DNA of 64,000 nucleotides from Dirofilaria immitis (Eukaryota; Nematoda; Chromadorea; Rhabditida; Onchocercidae). Below are positions 40,101 through 52,449 of this stretch, one piece after another. The stretch is taken from NCBI GenBank assembly GCA_024305405.1, contig JAKNDB010000108.1:372001-436000 (forward strand), read 5' to 3'. The notes under the pieces were generated by a model. The model was not told the origin of the DNA. It made no database searches and saw nothing but the letters and a program-made list of their open reading frames with translations. Both the position numbers and the translations under genes were made by a program. Each line of letters begins with the position of its first letter. The first letter of the stretch is position 1.

Positions 40101-42156
40101 TGGTTTGAGCAACTTGAATCGGAAGTAACTTTTGCTCAGTTTTTCTTGCTTACTGCTACTCAAAATTATCTTATCTCAATATTGGATCTTGGTATAATTG
40201 AATATATGGCAATCAATATGAATTCACATAGACTTTAGTGATGGCTTTTTACTAAATTAGATTTAAAAATGATGTTTTGCAATTCTTTTTACTTGGGCAG
40301 TAACGAAGGTATCGAGTAGTTTTCTGGTTTCTTTAAAAGATGCTTATCATTAGAGCTACATTTAGCAGCGGGGAACATTGATCGAAATGCACCTCCACTA
40401 GTAAATATTCTTGCCCTGAACAGCCGATGTTGTTTTTCTTTTGAAGAGTGAGAATACGCGTGAAATACAAAGTAGCTACGATCTTTTACTTCAACAACAA
40501 CAGTTGTTTTTACAATGGCAGCGTGAAGTTGAAGAATCCCGAGTTCTCGGCACTTCACAGGTAATTCTGAAAATGTTTGCACTAATCGACGACCCTTTAA
40601 GACGCGTAATATATACTAATGCGACATGCCATAGTCGATCAAACAGTTTTGCATTAATATAAGCATTTGTGCTTTAAAGATGAACTGATGTTAGCTGTTA
40701 TATGTTATGGTTTTATATCATTCAAATTTGAAAAGTGAAATAATCACATTAATGAAATGATTTCCAGGAAGAGGAAAGACGACATTGTCCAGATGAATGT
40801 GCCACATCAAGCGCAACATCACCCTGTGTAACAACATCCGCTCAAAGTTCGTTAATTGGTACGGATTGTGTTCAAAATGGGGTGCAATCGCTAATATCTG
40901 AACAAATGCAAGAAACGCAACAATGTTGTCAGTGTTCCAGTGCTAATTTCAATTATTCAGGGATATCATCTGGAATTGTTAATTCTGTCAGTGATAATGA
41001 AAAACCAAGAACCCGCCTTGCAGACTATCGGGTGCAAGATCTCAAAAATGAATGTAAAAGCGTCAGTTGCCCGTTTCCGGTGCAAAGCCGCAACTCTTAG
41101 AACGATTAAGACCATACGAGGAATCGATTTTGAATCACTGCAGTGGAACTATGTTAATGGACCCATCATCCGATTTGATTTCCATCTCATCTCCAGCTCC
41201 TGATATCTCAATACAATCAAATCGGTTACCTCCTATCAGCAATGTTATTAGTGATTATGTTCACAAGCAATCTATTTCACCTTTGGTACAGCGGACCCAA
41301 CCAGCGCAGCAGCACTCTCTTGTCGTACAATTGCCTCCAGCACAACAACATCAACATCAAGTTTTGCATGTATTTATTCTTCTTACATATTTCGAATGAA
41401 ATTTTAGATGATCATTTTTATTACGATCCAGAAATTGTGATGAACGGACACTACAGATGCATAGTCAAATATGTTCTGAATGGGTTCATTTAAGTTCAGG
41501 TTTTGCTATCGTTGCTTTATGAAATTAATACCAGGCAACCTACTCGTGGATTGACTAGTGAAAAAGTTTGATAACTGGTCTCGAAACACCAATGAAGTCA
41601 TTCTGTTTCAGCTTGTAGATGCCAATGGCGCAGTTGTTGCAACAGCAACGGTACCGCACAATGTGCAATGTTGTTGTATGTCATCGGAATATCCGCCTCG
41701 ACTAACATCACTTTAAACGGTAGTACCACGACCCAATCTACTAGTATTCGATCACAGCAGCAACTTTCAACCACTACTGAAGTGACACAAAATATGGCGC
41801 AACAAGTGCAGACAGAACCAACTTTTAGTTTTGCGCAGCTTGGTTCAGGTGGACAAGTATGTTAATGCGTTTTCGAAGCTTTAGATAAAAACTGCAATGA
41901 AATATTTGAAAGAAATGCAATTCCAGAAGTTAATTTCTACTAAGAATTTTTAGAGAATAGGAATGAGATATTTGAGTGGAGCGTTTCTGTAATATTGTAA
42001 ATTTCTGCTCTAGTATACCATATTTCTTGGAACGTTTTTTATTCGCGAACAATTATTTTCAGTTCACATTAGTGCGAACATCTTCTGTTGAACAGCTGCA
42101 GCAACAAACTTCTCCTCACATTATGAATTCATCACCGACTGGACAGCACCACCACC

Positions 42157-42211
<55 letters not shown>

Positions 42212-42213
42212 GC

Positions 42214-42247
<34 letters not shown>

Positions 42248-45200
42248 GCAACAGCAACAACAAACTCAACTGATACAAAGTACGGTGCCAGGAATCCAGT
42301 TCTCAGTTGTCATTTGCCTCGGTCTACCACTTCACCAGACCAGCGTTTAGCTGGAGGATCGCATCAAATGACTGGAACACCATCACGTAGCACTCAACAA
42401 CAACAACAACAACAACAGCAGCAGACTCAAGCACAAATTCAACATGTCGCAACCGGAACAACTACATGTCCTACTATAAAGCGACAAAACTGTCATAGCC
42501 AATTCGTTATATGTAATAATGTTACACGACATAATTCAAAGGTGAAATATTATTTATGAAGAGTGAATGTTGCTTCATGGTATTGAATGGAAAATAGTAT
42601 TTATGGAGTTGTATCGTATGACGTTACCTAAATATTTTTGTTGTAATATAAGACTAGCTGTAAATGGGTACTATCCGATTAATTGGGAAGTATCTCTCGA
42701 ACATTTCAACAACTTATATTTTTTTCATTTTAAGGTACATTATCTACCAGTGTTTTATCCGATTCACTGCAAAGATTTCATTAACTTTAGCGTATCATGA
42801 GTATAATGCAAATATAAAAGCTCTACTGAAATATTTAGCAGATTTGAGAGATAGTTAACGATCCTTCACTTTTTCGAACCTTATAATAATTATTGCTTTA
42901 CGGATCTCCAATTTTAAGATAGGGTGTATATCAACGAAGAAAAACGAAGTAAGAATACGTCTGGTTCGTTAAAGTTATGTCGCAGCGACTCTTACTGCTT
43001 CTAAAACATATTGATAAAGAAGTTTTTTCGAAAAGAAATATTTCCAATAGTATATTTAAGTGAGGAGCCGTAAATATTATTGGATAAGATATTGGAAGAC
43101 TTTGTGAAGTATCCCATTGTATTTTTGTGTTAGTGGCTTCCGCTTGTCTGAAAACTATAATTTAGATGAAAATTTCTCGTAAAAATTAGTTTAGGGGTGG
43201 ATGAATAATAATATAGCAGGATTGCCTGTAATTGATCATTGACACTAGGCAATATTTTTGAACAGTTGGTACTTCGCATTCAAAAGTGTAAAGGACATTT
43301 GCTGTTCTAAATATTGTCAAAAGAGAAAGATAGCCTAGATATTGACGGTTTAAATTGTTTGTTTAATACTGGTAATCTATTACACTTTGCATAAATTTAG
43401 TGGTCTAGTTTTAAATTTATAGCATTGATTGAAATGATGAAATGTTTGATTTAATATAAAAAAATGAAAGGCATATTCAGGATGGAACAACAGTATCACA
43501 AAATGCGCTTTGTCCACTTCTACAATCTGCACAGCCGCATTGTTCTCCCGTTATGGCAGATTCGGCAAGTGGTAGTTCACCGGACATTCCATCGCCACCA
43601 AATAATTCTGAAAAAGTAGCCGTGAAAAAGCATCCTGCACACATTGATCCAAATGATACGAGTGCCTTGTAAGCGTTGTAATTTCTTCATTCTTTTTAAT
43701 CTCACAATAGTAATGGTAATTTTATCCATTCCGAAAATTGTTTTTCTTGAACTGTTATTTTTTCAGATTTATTTCAGCAAATTTGAAGTGAAGATATCCT
43801 AAGCAAACAAAACATTTATTTTATATAACTTTCTAGAACTTTTTTTGCAGGCTTTCTGCAACGACATTATCCATTCATGAGGAAATGTTGCGATTTCAAC
43901 AACGAAAAATTGAAGAATTGCAGAAGGAGCTGCATCGATCGCAGCAGCAGCTAAAACATCAACAGCAAGTAATCTTAGCTGCTAAGAAAGCACAGGTTTT
44001 TGTTTAGAAGTTGATATAATGTGAAGAACCGTAAGATTTTTTCAACTAATTACAGAAATGGTTACAAGAAAAGTTGCCATGATTATGTCTGAATTCAAAT
44101 TTGGAAGACTAGAAAAAAATTGTAGTACGATGGGGAATTAGAATTTTGTTCATCGGATGTTTCGAATCCGAACTGAATTATTAACCGCAGGAAGAGAATT
44201 AATTTGAGATGTCGTATGTATGAAAATTAATTAAAATAGTACTGCAATCTTTAGTTAGCCCTTTTTCATTTTTTTAAATTGATGAATGTCATGAAATAAT
44301 GTTTTCAGCAGGCGAAAAGACAAGAAGATGCCCAATTGGAAGGCAATCAGCAGCAATCTGAAGCAGATCTGTGGCTTAATCAACTGGACATTAAACACTT
44401 AAATAAATTCCATATACAACTTTTTTTGCAGCACAAACTTCAGCAGCAGCAAATGCAGGTTAGTTTCTTTTCATTTTACGATCTGTTATTCTGAAAAGTT
44501 TGATTCTATAGTTTAATTTCTTAAATTGAATTGTTTTCATTTAATTTGAAAGAGAACTGGAACATTTCACGAAATCAAAACTTTCATTTAATTTTCACGA
44601 TGTGGCACTTTTCCTTTGTTTTTATCACTTTCACTATCACTTCAGCTTGAGATATGCACCAGTTTCTTTCTAAATATATTGGTTATTTTTAGGCTCAAAT
44701 AACAGAACAGCAAAATTTGGCTTCAACAGAAGAGAAACTGCAAGAAGAATTGCATGTTGAACAAGCAGTTCAAGATATCGTACGTTTGATTAAGCAGGAT
44801 GCGCGCACTGCACTTCTTATTGTCCAATTGCTGAGACGTTATCAGCTTGAAAGAAGTCATGTATGTTTAATTGCACTGTTATTTTTCACAATATTCTTGC
44901 AAAACGACTGCATCAATGTTCTTTATAACGTGTTAAGGCAAACAATGCTATGGTCTTCCTTTTACTTTAATAATTCATTCCCTTTCGTTTATCCTGTTTG
45001 TCTTCTAGATAAGTATGTATTATAAATAGTATTTTTGAATCGAAATATTCATTATTATATTCGATTGATATTTGCTATTCTTTTTAGTTTAAAATATTAT
45101 AATTTAAATATTTTCAGGCTGTGGCTGCAGCGGCACAGATCACTGAGGATCAGAGTTGTGAAACGGAAGTACAGCAAAACGTTCAGGTAGATTCGAATAC

Positions 45201-47309
45201 TCTTGAACCAATAACAGTCAGTACATCACAACATCAGTGCGTTTCATTAGCGGATATAGCGATGGAATCAATTCAAAATACACCGCAGCAGAAAGCCGGT
45301 GTCACCGTTATTGCTGAAGATGAACTACAACGATATGTACCGACAAGCACATCTCATTCGAAACCCAAAAGTCGAAAGAAAAATAATGTTAGCAGGCAAG
45401 TCCTTAAACATTTTTTGCTCTTGTGGTAACATTAAGATGTGATTGGTTACTAGTTTTTGAATTACTTTTCACCCTTGATGATTCATATTGCCGTAAAAGG
45501 AAATTTGCCTAACACATTATACTTAATCTTTTTCTAAATGAAAATCTTGGTAGCGCAAAAGCATTGTAGCTGTTAGAAAATCAAAAAGTATTGCTGTATG
45601 GAGTGGTTCTTAAAGATATTCCTTTATTAATAAGTGTTTTTTGTTTTTGTTTCAGAGCGAAGATAGATAATACAGATTCACAGGAGAAAGTTTCCGGTAG
45701 TGTGGATATGGAAGAGATTTTCAAGCAGGTGTTGGAAAATGCTTCTAAAGCTTTGCTGGAAAGTAATGCCGAAAAACGTTCGAAAACAAATGTAGTATCT
45801 TCATCGTCGTGTTTTTCCGAAGAATTCCAAATTCAGAAAACAGTAACATCTACCTCTCTTCGGCAACACGAAAATGATAGTTGCCGGATTGAAGGTAATA
45901 GCGACAGCAGTTCTACCGCTTTACCAAGTTGTGACCAGCTAATACAACCTTACATTGTAAGCTTATTTGCAATACCAATATTTTTCCTCTGTAATTTTTA
46001 GAAGCTTGCCAACAATTTTATTTTTTTCCTCTTTTTATTATTAACAGTTGTGAAAGGGATAAATTTTAAAAAAGTTTCATAAAAGACAGGTAAAGTAGAG
46101 TACCCAATGATAAAAGTAAAACATAGAGTCGTGATTACCCATTTAATTTTAATTTAGGAATTCGTGTTAATATCAACGAGTAGATCTTTTCGTTTTTGAA
46201 TATTTTTTAGTCCAAAACGCCACCACCTTCGGCAACCTATGGTGCAAAACAGAGGATGGAAACTGATATTGCCGGTGGTCATTTTGAAGAGCATGTTGAA
46301 ATATTCGAAGAAGGAACTGTTGGTGCGCCACAAACTTTCCAGTATTCAAAAAACCAAGCTTTCGATGATCTAATGGATGTTTTGCGTGATGATCAAGGTT
46401 TCAATATTCTTTATTAAGAACTGAAATTTAAATGAATCTCATAAAAATCCTAATAGAGTGAAGCAGGTGAACCTGATTATTTGCTCAGAGCTGAATTGTT
46501 TTCTAAAGCAGTAACTTCTGGACGCTGAATAAATTAGGAAATAAATCTCGATAAATGGAATTTGATCTTATAGTATCCAAATCAGAGTTTCGCATCAGTA
46601 GGGAAGAAGTTGAAATTTTCATATAAAAGACTTCAAAAAATATTGGTATATATATAAATATTATAGCCTGTAAATCGATTTGTTTTTAGCAGCAACTAAT
46701 GATTTGAAATCAAATAATCTCGATTTTGGTACAGGAGCAGTTTATGGATCAGATGAATTAGCGACACTGTTAGGTGATAATTGGTTCCAGCATGATTGTA
46801 CAATACCAGCAACATCAGTTTGTTCACAAGCTACCGAGCAGTATACAATTAACAGTGTGATTTTTAGCTCTATTTATCATTGATTCTTAATTGTAAATTG
46901 GTATGACTTCAAATTCTCACTTTACTTTTGTAAAGAACAATGATATTGTAGAGCATTTTTATACTTCCGATAAAGAATTTTGTTTCAGCCGGATGTTCTT
47001 AATGAAAAAACGGATAACTTAGACGAGCGGACGTCAAACCAGAATGATCCATTAATGGTTTCCTTTGATCACAATCAAGTTGTAGATCAGGTTCGTGGTA
47101 TTTTCAATTTCTTTCACGGTATTTAAATTTTTTTCCTAAAAGATATCGTTTTATTTTTTTCCCTAAAAGATATCATTTTATTTTTTGTTTTAGCAGTTGT
47201 TTAATGCATCGGATTATAGTTTCAGAACATCGGTATGGATTGGCTGGATATGATGTTACCTTCACCATCTCCAGATATGGATACCAGTGGGATTGATTCA
47301 ATCCAGTGA
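24723..47309 (+). CDS. MRTF: Myocardin-related transcription factor (MRTF/MKL)
   Basis: Exons: 24723-24906, 27752-27817, 37644-37763, 38680-38841, 39123-39184, 39412-39593, 39939-40040, 40447-40560, 40768-41369, 41612-41856, 42063-42541, 43481-43668, 43851-43995, 44309-44458, 44693-44860, 45118-45395, 45656-45956, 46211-46397, 46690-46856, 46989-47090 and 47226-47309; about 1363 residues. MRTFs bind G-actin through RPEL motifs and, when actin polymerises, enter the nucleus and co-activate SRF. Seen: three RPEL motifs (RRPAQGYLIQRGILP, LKRKIEQRPSKQKLVTQHIL, LNKKLQHRPGPLELITKKIL), a basic region, SSYDLLLQQQQLFLQWQ, SAP (LADYRVQDLKNECK, LPVSGAKPQLLERLRPYEES), poly-His/poly-Gln, a leucine zipper (EEMLRFQQRKIEELQKELHR), FDDLMDVL and a terminal MDWLDMML. 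One base is missing at 39493-39498 and 41056-41059, and one somewhere in 41612-41856. The exon at 45118 ends in a GC donor. Exon 1 is joined by phase only. Confidence 0.85.
25071..25115. repeat. (TA)n microsatellite flanked by an inverted repeat, MRTF intron 1
   Basis: About 28 bp of TA repeat preceded by CGTTTACAT and followed by ACGTAAAC, so the whole block can fold back on itself with about one mismatch per arm. The left arm is also directly duplicated (CGTTTACATT then CGTTTACATA). Confidence 0.75.
28637..28995. promoter_or_regulatory. Cluster of ETS-like and CRE-like motifs in MRTF intron 2
   Basis: Within about 360 bp there are TGACGTAA at about 28640, AACTTCCGGT at about 28817, ACTTCCGGTT at 28871, ACAGGAAGTG at about 28932 and TGACGTAAG at about 28987. 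ACTTCCGG is the classic ETS/GABP core and TGACGTAA a CRE-type bZIP site. A downstream promoter or enhancer of MRTF is an inference. Confidence 0.4.
30325..30402. repeat. (TG)n microsatellite in MRTF intron 2
   Basis: TG dinucleotides interrupted by TA. The open frame across it encodes Val-Cys repeats and is not a gene. Confidence 0.9.
31886..31916. repeat. (GA)n/(GATA)n microsatellite in MRTF intron 2
   Basis: An AG dinucleotide run passing into GATA units, visible directly. Confidence 0.85.
34427..34507. repeat. TGTA/TG-type microsatellite in MRTF intron 2
   Basis: About 80 bp of interrupted TGTGTA and TGTATA units. Confidence 0.85.
42147..42263 (+). repeat. Coding poly-His/poly-Gln tract of MRTF
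   Basis: Eight CAC codons (42147-42170) are followed by about 31 CAA/CAG codons (to 42263). A second run of ten Gln codons lies at 42395-42424 in the same exon as read here. Gln-rich stretches occur in MRTF proteins of other animals. The nearly pure CAA repeat should be length-variable. Confidence 0.9.
47130..47187. repeat. Tandem duplication in last MRTF intron
   Basis: The block CCTAAAAGATATCGTTTTAT is followed directly by a near copy, CCTAAAAGATATCATTTTAT, each preceded by a T run. Confidence 0.75.
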
Positions 47310-50300
47310 AGTGGTATATTTCAAATGAAAGATGGTCCTCATATCTTGCAGTATATCTCCCAAAACCGGTTCATTTCTTGCCGTAGCTTTACATTCAACA
47401 AATTGCTCATTCCGTTTGGTGCTTTTTTTTACATTTTATACTACATTGCTTTTTTGTATTTTTATGCTACATAATATGTATGACATATGCTCTAATCTTT
47501 ATTCCCTTAGCTAGTCATCTCCGCTAGATGTAAATTGGCCTTGTCACCTTCAAACTGTTAAATGTTGAAATATTTTCACTTTTATTTAATTGATACAATG
47601 TTGTCGAATATGACATTCTAACGCCTTATATAGTGTCTCATAACTATGAAGAGATAATTTAAATCTTTTCATTTGTTTCCATGAATGATCCAGATATGAA
47701 ATGTTTACGTCAACTACCGTAATGGCATGTTTCTTTGCAATGGGTTTGCTGGTTTACAAAATATTTTAACTTATTCTATAAATACCATATATGATTATGT
47801 AGAAAATGTATTTATATGTATTGGGAACATACCATAACGTGCAGTAAGATATTATTTTTATTCGTATTTTTAATTCTTTATAACAGTTAAATCTCGAAAG
47901 AATTCATCAGAATATGGCTAGTAGAGCATTAGCGAGATCACATTACTGGAAACAGATATGGGTTAATTTGATGATAACTAAACTTTAATGATACACGTAG
48001 ATAAGAAGTATAAAATAAAATGTATCGTACGAATGGGAACTTCAGGATTGTTCTTTTATAAGTTTCTTAGCTTCAAAACAGTAGCCCCTATATTATAATT
48101 ATTAGCTGTGATTGCATGCATTACTGGCTGCTGCTACGGGGCATTTGTATATCATGATTTACATCACGTATTTCTCGTTTTTCTGTTTGCTGTGCCAAAG
48201 ATTTTTGTTAGTATAGCACATTGTCTGTAGTATTGTTTCCATCTTTTTTTTTTTTAATTCTTCAAAAATGTTTAATTAACTTCTTTTTTTTCTATTCCAT
48301 TCTATCTCATTTATATTATTAATGATACAGACTCGCTTATCAATAGTATTTTGATTCAATTTTTTTATGCAGCTAAAAATTGATTTCAAAAGTTTATATA
48401 TAGTTGCAGTTGAGATTCCTGAAAAGGCGGGAATTAATTTAAAATTAATTTAAATTGCAGAATGGAGGGAGTATTTTATTTTATACTTGAGTTGTTAAAT
48501 TTCCAATGAAATTATTGTATCATTTGCTTATGCTAACAGTACTAATAAGTTTGAATTTGTGCATTTCGATAGCTTCTTTTTACTCCTTTAAACTGCATTT
48601 ATTTATCCGAACAGCTGCACTACTTACTACATCATGAACAGAGTTGCCTTGTATTTTTTTTTCTTTATGAAATGTTCTTTCATGACTGATTTCGTTTGTC
48701 AAATTTGACTTTACTAATAACATTTTCCATTGTGCCAAACTGTTATTTAAAAGAAGAAAAAAGACTGTGCAGGTTCAATTTAGGGTTATCAACAAGTTTT
48801 AATTATTTATTTCTCATATTTCATGTTATTGTATGCGTTATGTCTAGCAGTATAGCATTTAATTTGTATATTTCAAAGTGAAGGTAAGATAAACGTATAA
48901 TATTAGGATCGATCATATGTAGAGAAAAAGTTATATTATCTCTATTCAATTATCACCGATACAAATATTGGGAAGGAGAAGGAGGAGGGAAATATACATT
49001 CTCTAAGTTCGTCCCGTATTGCTTCTTTTTTTTTTGATTGTAATAAACTAAAATGGTGTATTTTGAAGTGAACCGTAGATGTGATATATATTTAGCTTAT
49101 GGGCGATCTCGTCGTATCGAAAAACATCTCCCTACTCTTCCATGCATTCTTTCTCTTTTTTTTCCTTTTCCTTGAATTTTGGCAAATTTTCAAAAAGGAA
49201 AATTTCGATCTATATATTATATTATAATTTTAAGGCATATTTTCATGGACAATTGCCTAAAATTATATCGCTATCTTCACTTCTTTCTATTTATTTACTT
49301 ATTTATTTTTTTGTTTTTATTCCACAATATGACATGTTCGTTCGTTCGAGGTCTCCCGTAAGCATTTAATAAGATAGCTTCTAGTTTCAGGAATTTAGTT
49401 CAGCCAACAAATCTCTCTCCATTCGTTTTGTTTTTAATTTTGCATTCCCCGACATATATGTTTTGACGCATATTATTTACATCTTGTGCAAGCCTCTTGT
49501 TTTGGTAGAAGTCTAGTGTGTTTGTGATTATAATCCGATTTTTCATGGTCTTATCAGATTTATGGGTGTTAATTTTGACTCGTGACAGTATGAGCCTAAT
49601 TTTCCATCTATTTCGTGCGGTAATTTCCAGCTATGCCGTATTTGTATCACATGTCAGGTAAAATGATAATATGATGATATATGATATGGGGTTTCTGGTT
49701 GGGAAAAAAACATCCATCATTGTATATATATATATATATACCTGCGCAACTGCAGTAACCGGCATAACTGAGCTTCTAAGAAGAATGAATGTATACCCGG
49801 TTAGTCACGCTCAGGCCTATTATTTATTATATATTGTGTATAACATTTCATTCCTCAGTAATTGCTTTTTTAAACAATATAATTTCGGACAAATTTCGTG
49901 CCACGCAACAATTAAATCTTTTTTACTGTTGACCGGAATTGCTTAATTCTCTCATCGCTATATTCATATTACGTGAAACAATTAGGTTACCAGTGTAAAT
50001 TTTGGACATACTACTAATCCATACAACAAATACTATTTTTGATCTTGTTAATATTGATTTTTCTTGCGCCCAATAATACACAATACAGGACAGAGTGAGA
50101 GGAAAAAGGGAAATTTATAATTTGAGAAATTTTCTATAATATTGGAAGTATGGTAAAGATAGCAAAGTTATCCAGAAAGTTTCCTAATCATCAGATTTGT
50201 TCTGAGGATAATAATAAAATACATCGCGTGTTATCAACGATAAATATGGAATTTATGAAGAAAAAGCATCTAAATGAAAGGTGAGCAGAATCAGAATTGA

Positions 50301-52449
50301 TTAGGATGTTCGAAAAAATAAGAAGCAATTGTTGAATAATTTATAGCTGGCTTATCTGCTAACAGTTCGATTCTTCTGTTTCGTTTAAAATTAATTTGTT
50401 AAAGTGATGGGAATGATTTGTTGATATCATACTTTTTTTTTTGTTTGAAGAAATAAGAAAAAGGTGTCAAATGAAGAGCGGTTTGATTAGCCGATGAGAT
50501 AGATGGCTTGTTTTAATTATTCATCAAGATTTAATCGAAAAATTTACTCTGTCATGAGCAAGAATAAGAAAATGATGGATTGGATATGTTGCAAAGTTTT
50601 GGGTTTTTCACATCAATCTTCAACCTTTCTAAATTTTGTCACTTCATAAACAAACTGAAGATGAAGCAAATGATGCAGGTCAGGGTTCAATTATAAATCC
50701 AATACAACTGGCACTTTCGTCTACTTGGAAAATGATCAAGAATTTTACGCATCGACAACTTTACATAAGTCGTTCCTTGAAGGAACGAAGAATACGAGTA
50801 AATTAGCTGATCCATTTCATTTTGGCGTAACCCTATAAGGCGGAAGAAAAGCTTAGATCCTCTGCGTGACAAAATAACGAAACACTCTCGATCTTTAATA
50901 TAAATCTTCAAATTGTAGTGAAGGTTTTACGTCAAAATTAATGAAGTTCTTCAATGCTAATTACACTACCAAGTTTGCCTTGAAGTCTAGGCTATTCACG
51001 GAAGCATTTCATGAGTTCATATTGATTATCAAATTCTTTGCATAAAATTACAACTTCTGCAAATTAAGCATGCATGCGTACATCTCATGTGTGATGCGTG
51101 TATATATATATATATACGTGCATGCCAATGAATCCATTCATTTAAACGAATAAGTTGTTGTACGGTCGGCTTAAATTATTCTTCAGGACGGGGAGAATTT
51201 GAGTGAATAAAATGCGAATGTATCTATCTGTATTCCAAAACAGATAAATAAAACATATTCGGCAGTATCTGAACTTTACGTATTCCTTCGTGGTATTCAG
51301 GAGATAATCCTTTATATCATATACTAAATGTTTATTCAACTTAAACTACTCATTTATAGGTCTACGTAATTTTATACGCCGAATACGTGATCGGATTCAT
51401 CGTAATTTTCCTGAATTCCCAAAGATGTATACCAACAACAATCTTCCATCATATTTCCCCAGAATTCGAATAAGGTTAGAATTGCTCAATGGTTGCGTCT
51501 ATTTTACATAAACATTCCGATGTTTGAAAGTGCATATATAACTTTGTATGTTCATATGCACGCTCGCATATGTGTATGTTTGCATGCACATATACATAGA
51601 TATATATATATATGCATGTGCATTTTATGTGACATATATCGATGCGTGTCGACATGTAAATAGATATACATATATATATTTATATGCATGTATTAGTGTA
51701 TATATGCATGCTCAATGAAAAAGTAGCTAATGTACATGCGTTTGCGAGTATGCATGTGAGTATGGATAAGCATAGGTGTGTAGAATGTGTCTGAGATGAA
51801 TGAGAGGTGCATGTGCGTGCATGGGGTAGACGAATGTCTAATCTCAGTATATGGCCAGTTAAGATTGTGAGCAGTAATCATACTGGGGAAAAAAACGACG
51901 CGGGCTGTAATCGACAATAGTACGGGCAGGCACATACACATGCACAGACACATACACATGCATGCATGCATAGAAACATACAAATGGGATTTGAACAGGA
52001 GTCGTAGAGACGATTGTGCAGGTTGCGCAGGCAGGGCACTGCACGCGCCCTTTGCTGCCTAAATAATGCTGGTGTTGCTGCTGCAGTTATGAGTGCATGT
52101 AGCAGTTGCAATAGCAGTCTAACAACTTGCTTCGGCCATCGATTTGCGCTTGATGGAATCGAGAAGTGCAGCGCGATGGGATGGATGGGGACTGCATGCA
52201 GGAGGAATACAACTACAGAGTAGTTGAGTAGAGGGGACACAAAATGTTACCCCCACAAATAGAGGTGAGACAACCCGCATCCGCCCGCATTCCCCATCCT
52301 TTTCCCCTGCTCTTTCTTTTCTAACGTACGCACGCAGGCAGGCAGGCAAGCAGGCATTAACACGCTACTGCAATACAACAATAACATACCTGCACTGTTG
52401 TTATCCCTCACACAGAACGACAGGATACGATACGATAGAATACCTGTAG
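47310..52449. other. Intergenic region between MRTF and zinc-finger genes, about 5.1 kb
   Basis: The first part should be the MRTF 3' UTR; an AATAAA lies at about 48014. From about 51.5 kb the sequence changes to TATG/CATG-type repeats (51540-51990) and then to a GC-richer stretch (51.9-52.4 kb) with GCAG repeats at 52335-52355. That stretch lies directly upstream of the zinc-finger start codon and probably contains its promoter. Overlapping open frames on both strands there follow from the base composition. No further gene supported. Confidence 0.55.

Noticed and set aside
47194..47225. A frameshift in the last MRTF exon
   Set aside because: Starting the exon after TTTCAG at 47225 continues the phase-0 frame into NIGMDWLDMML and the stop without any correction.
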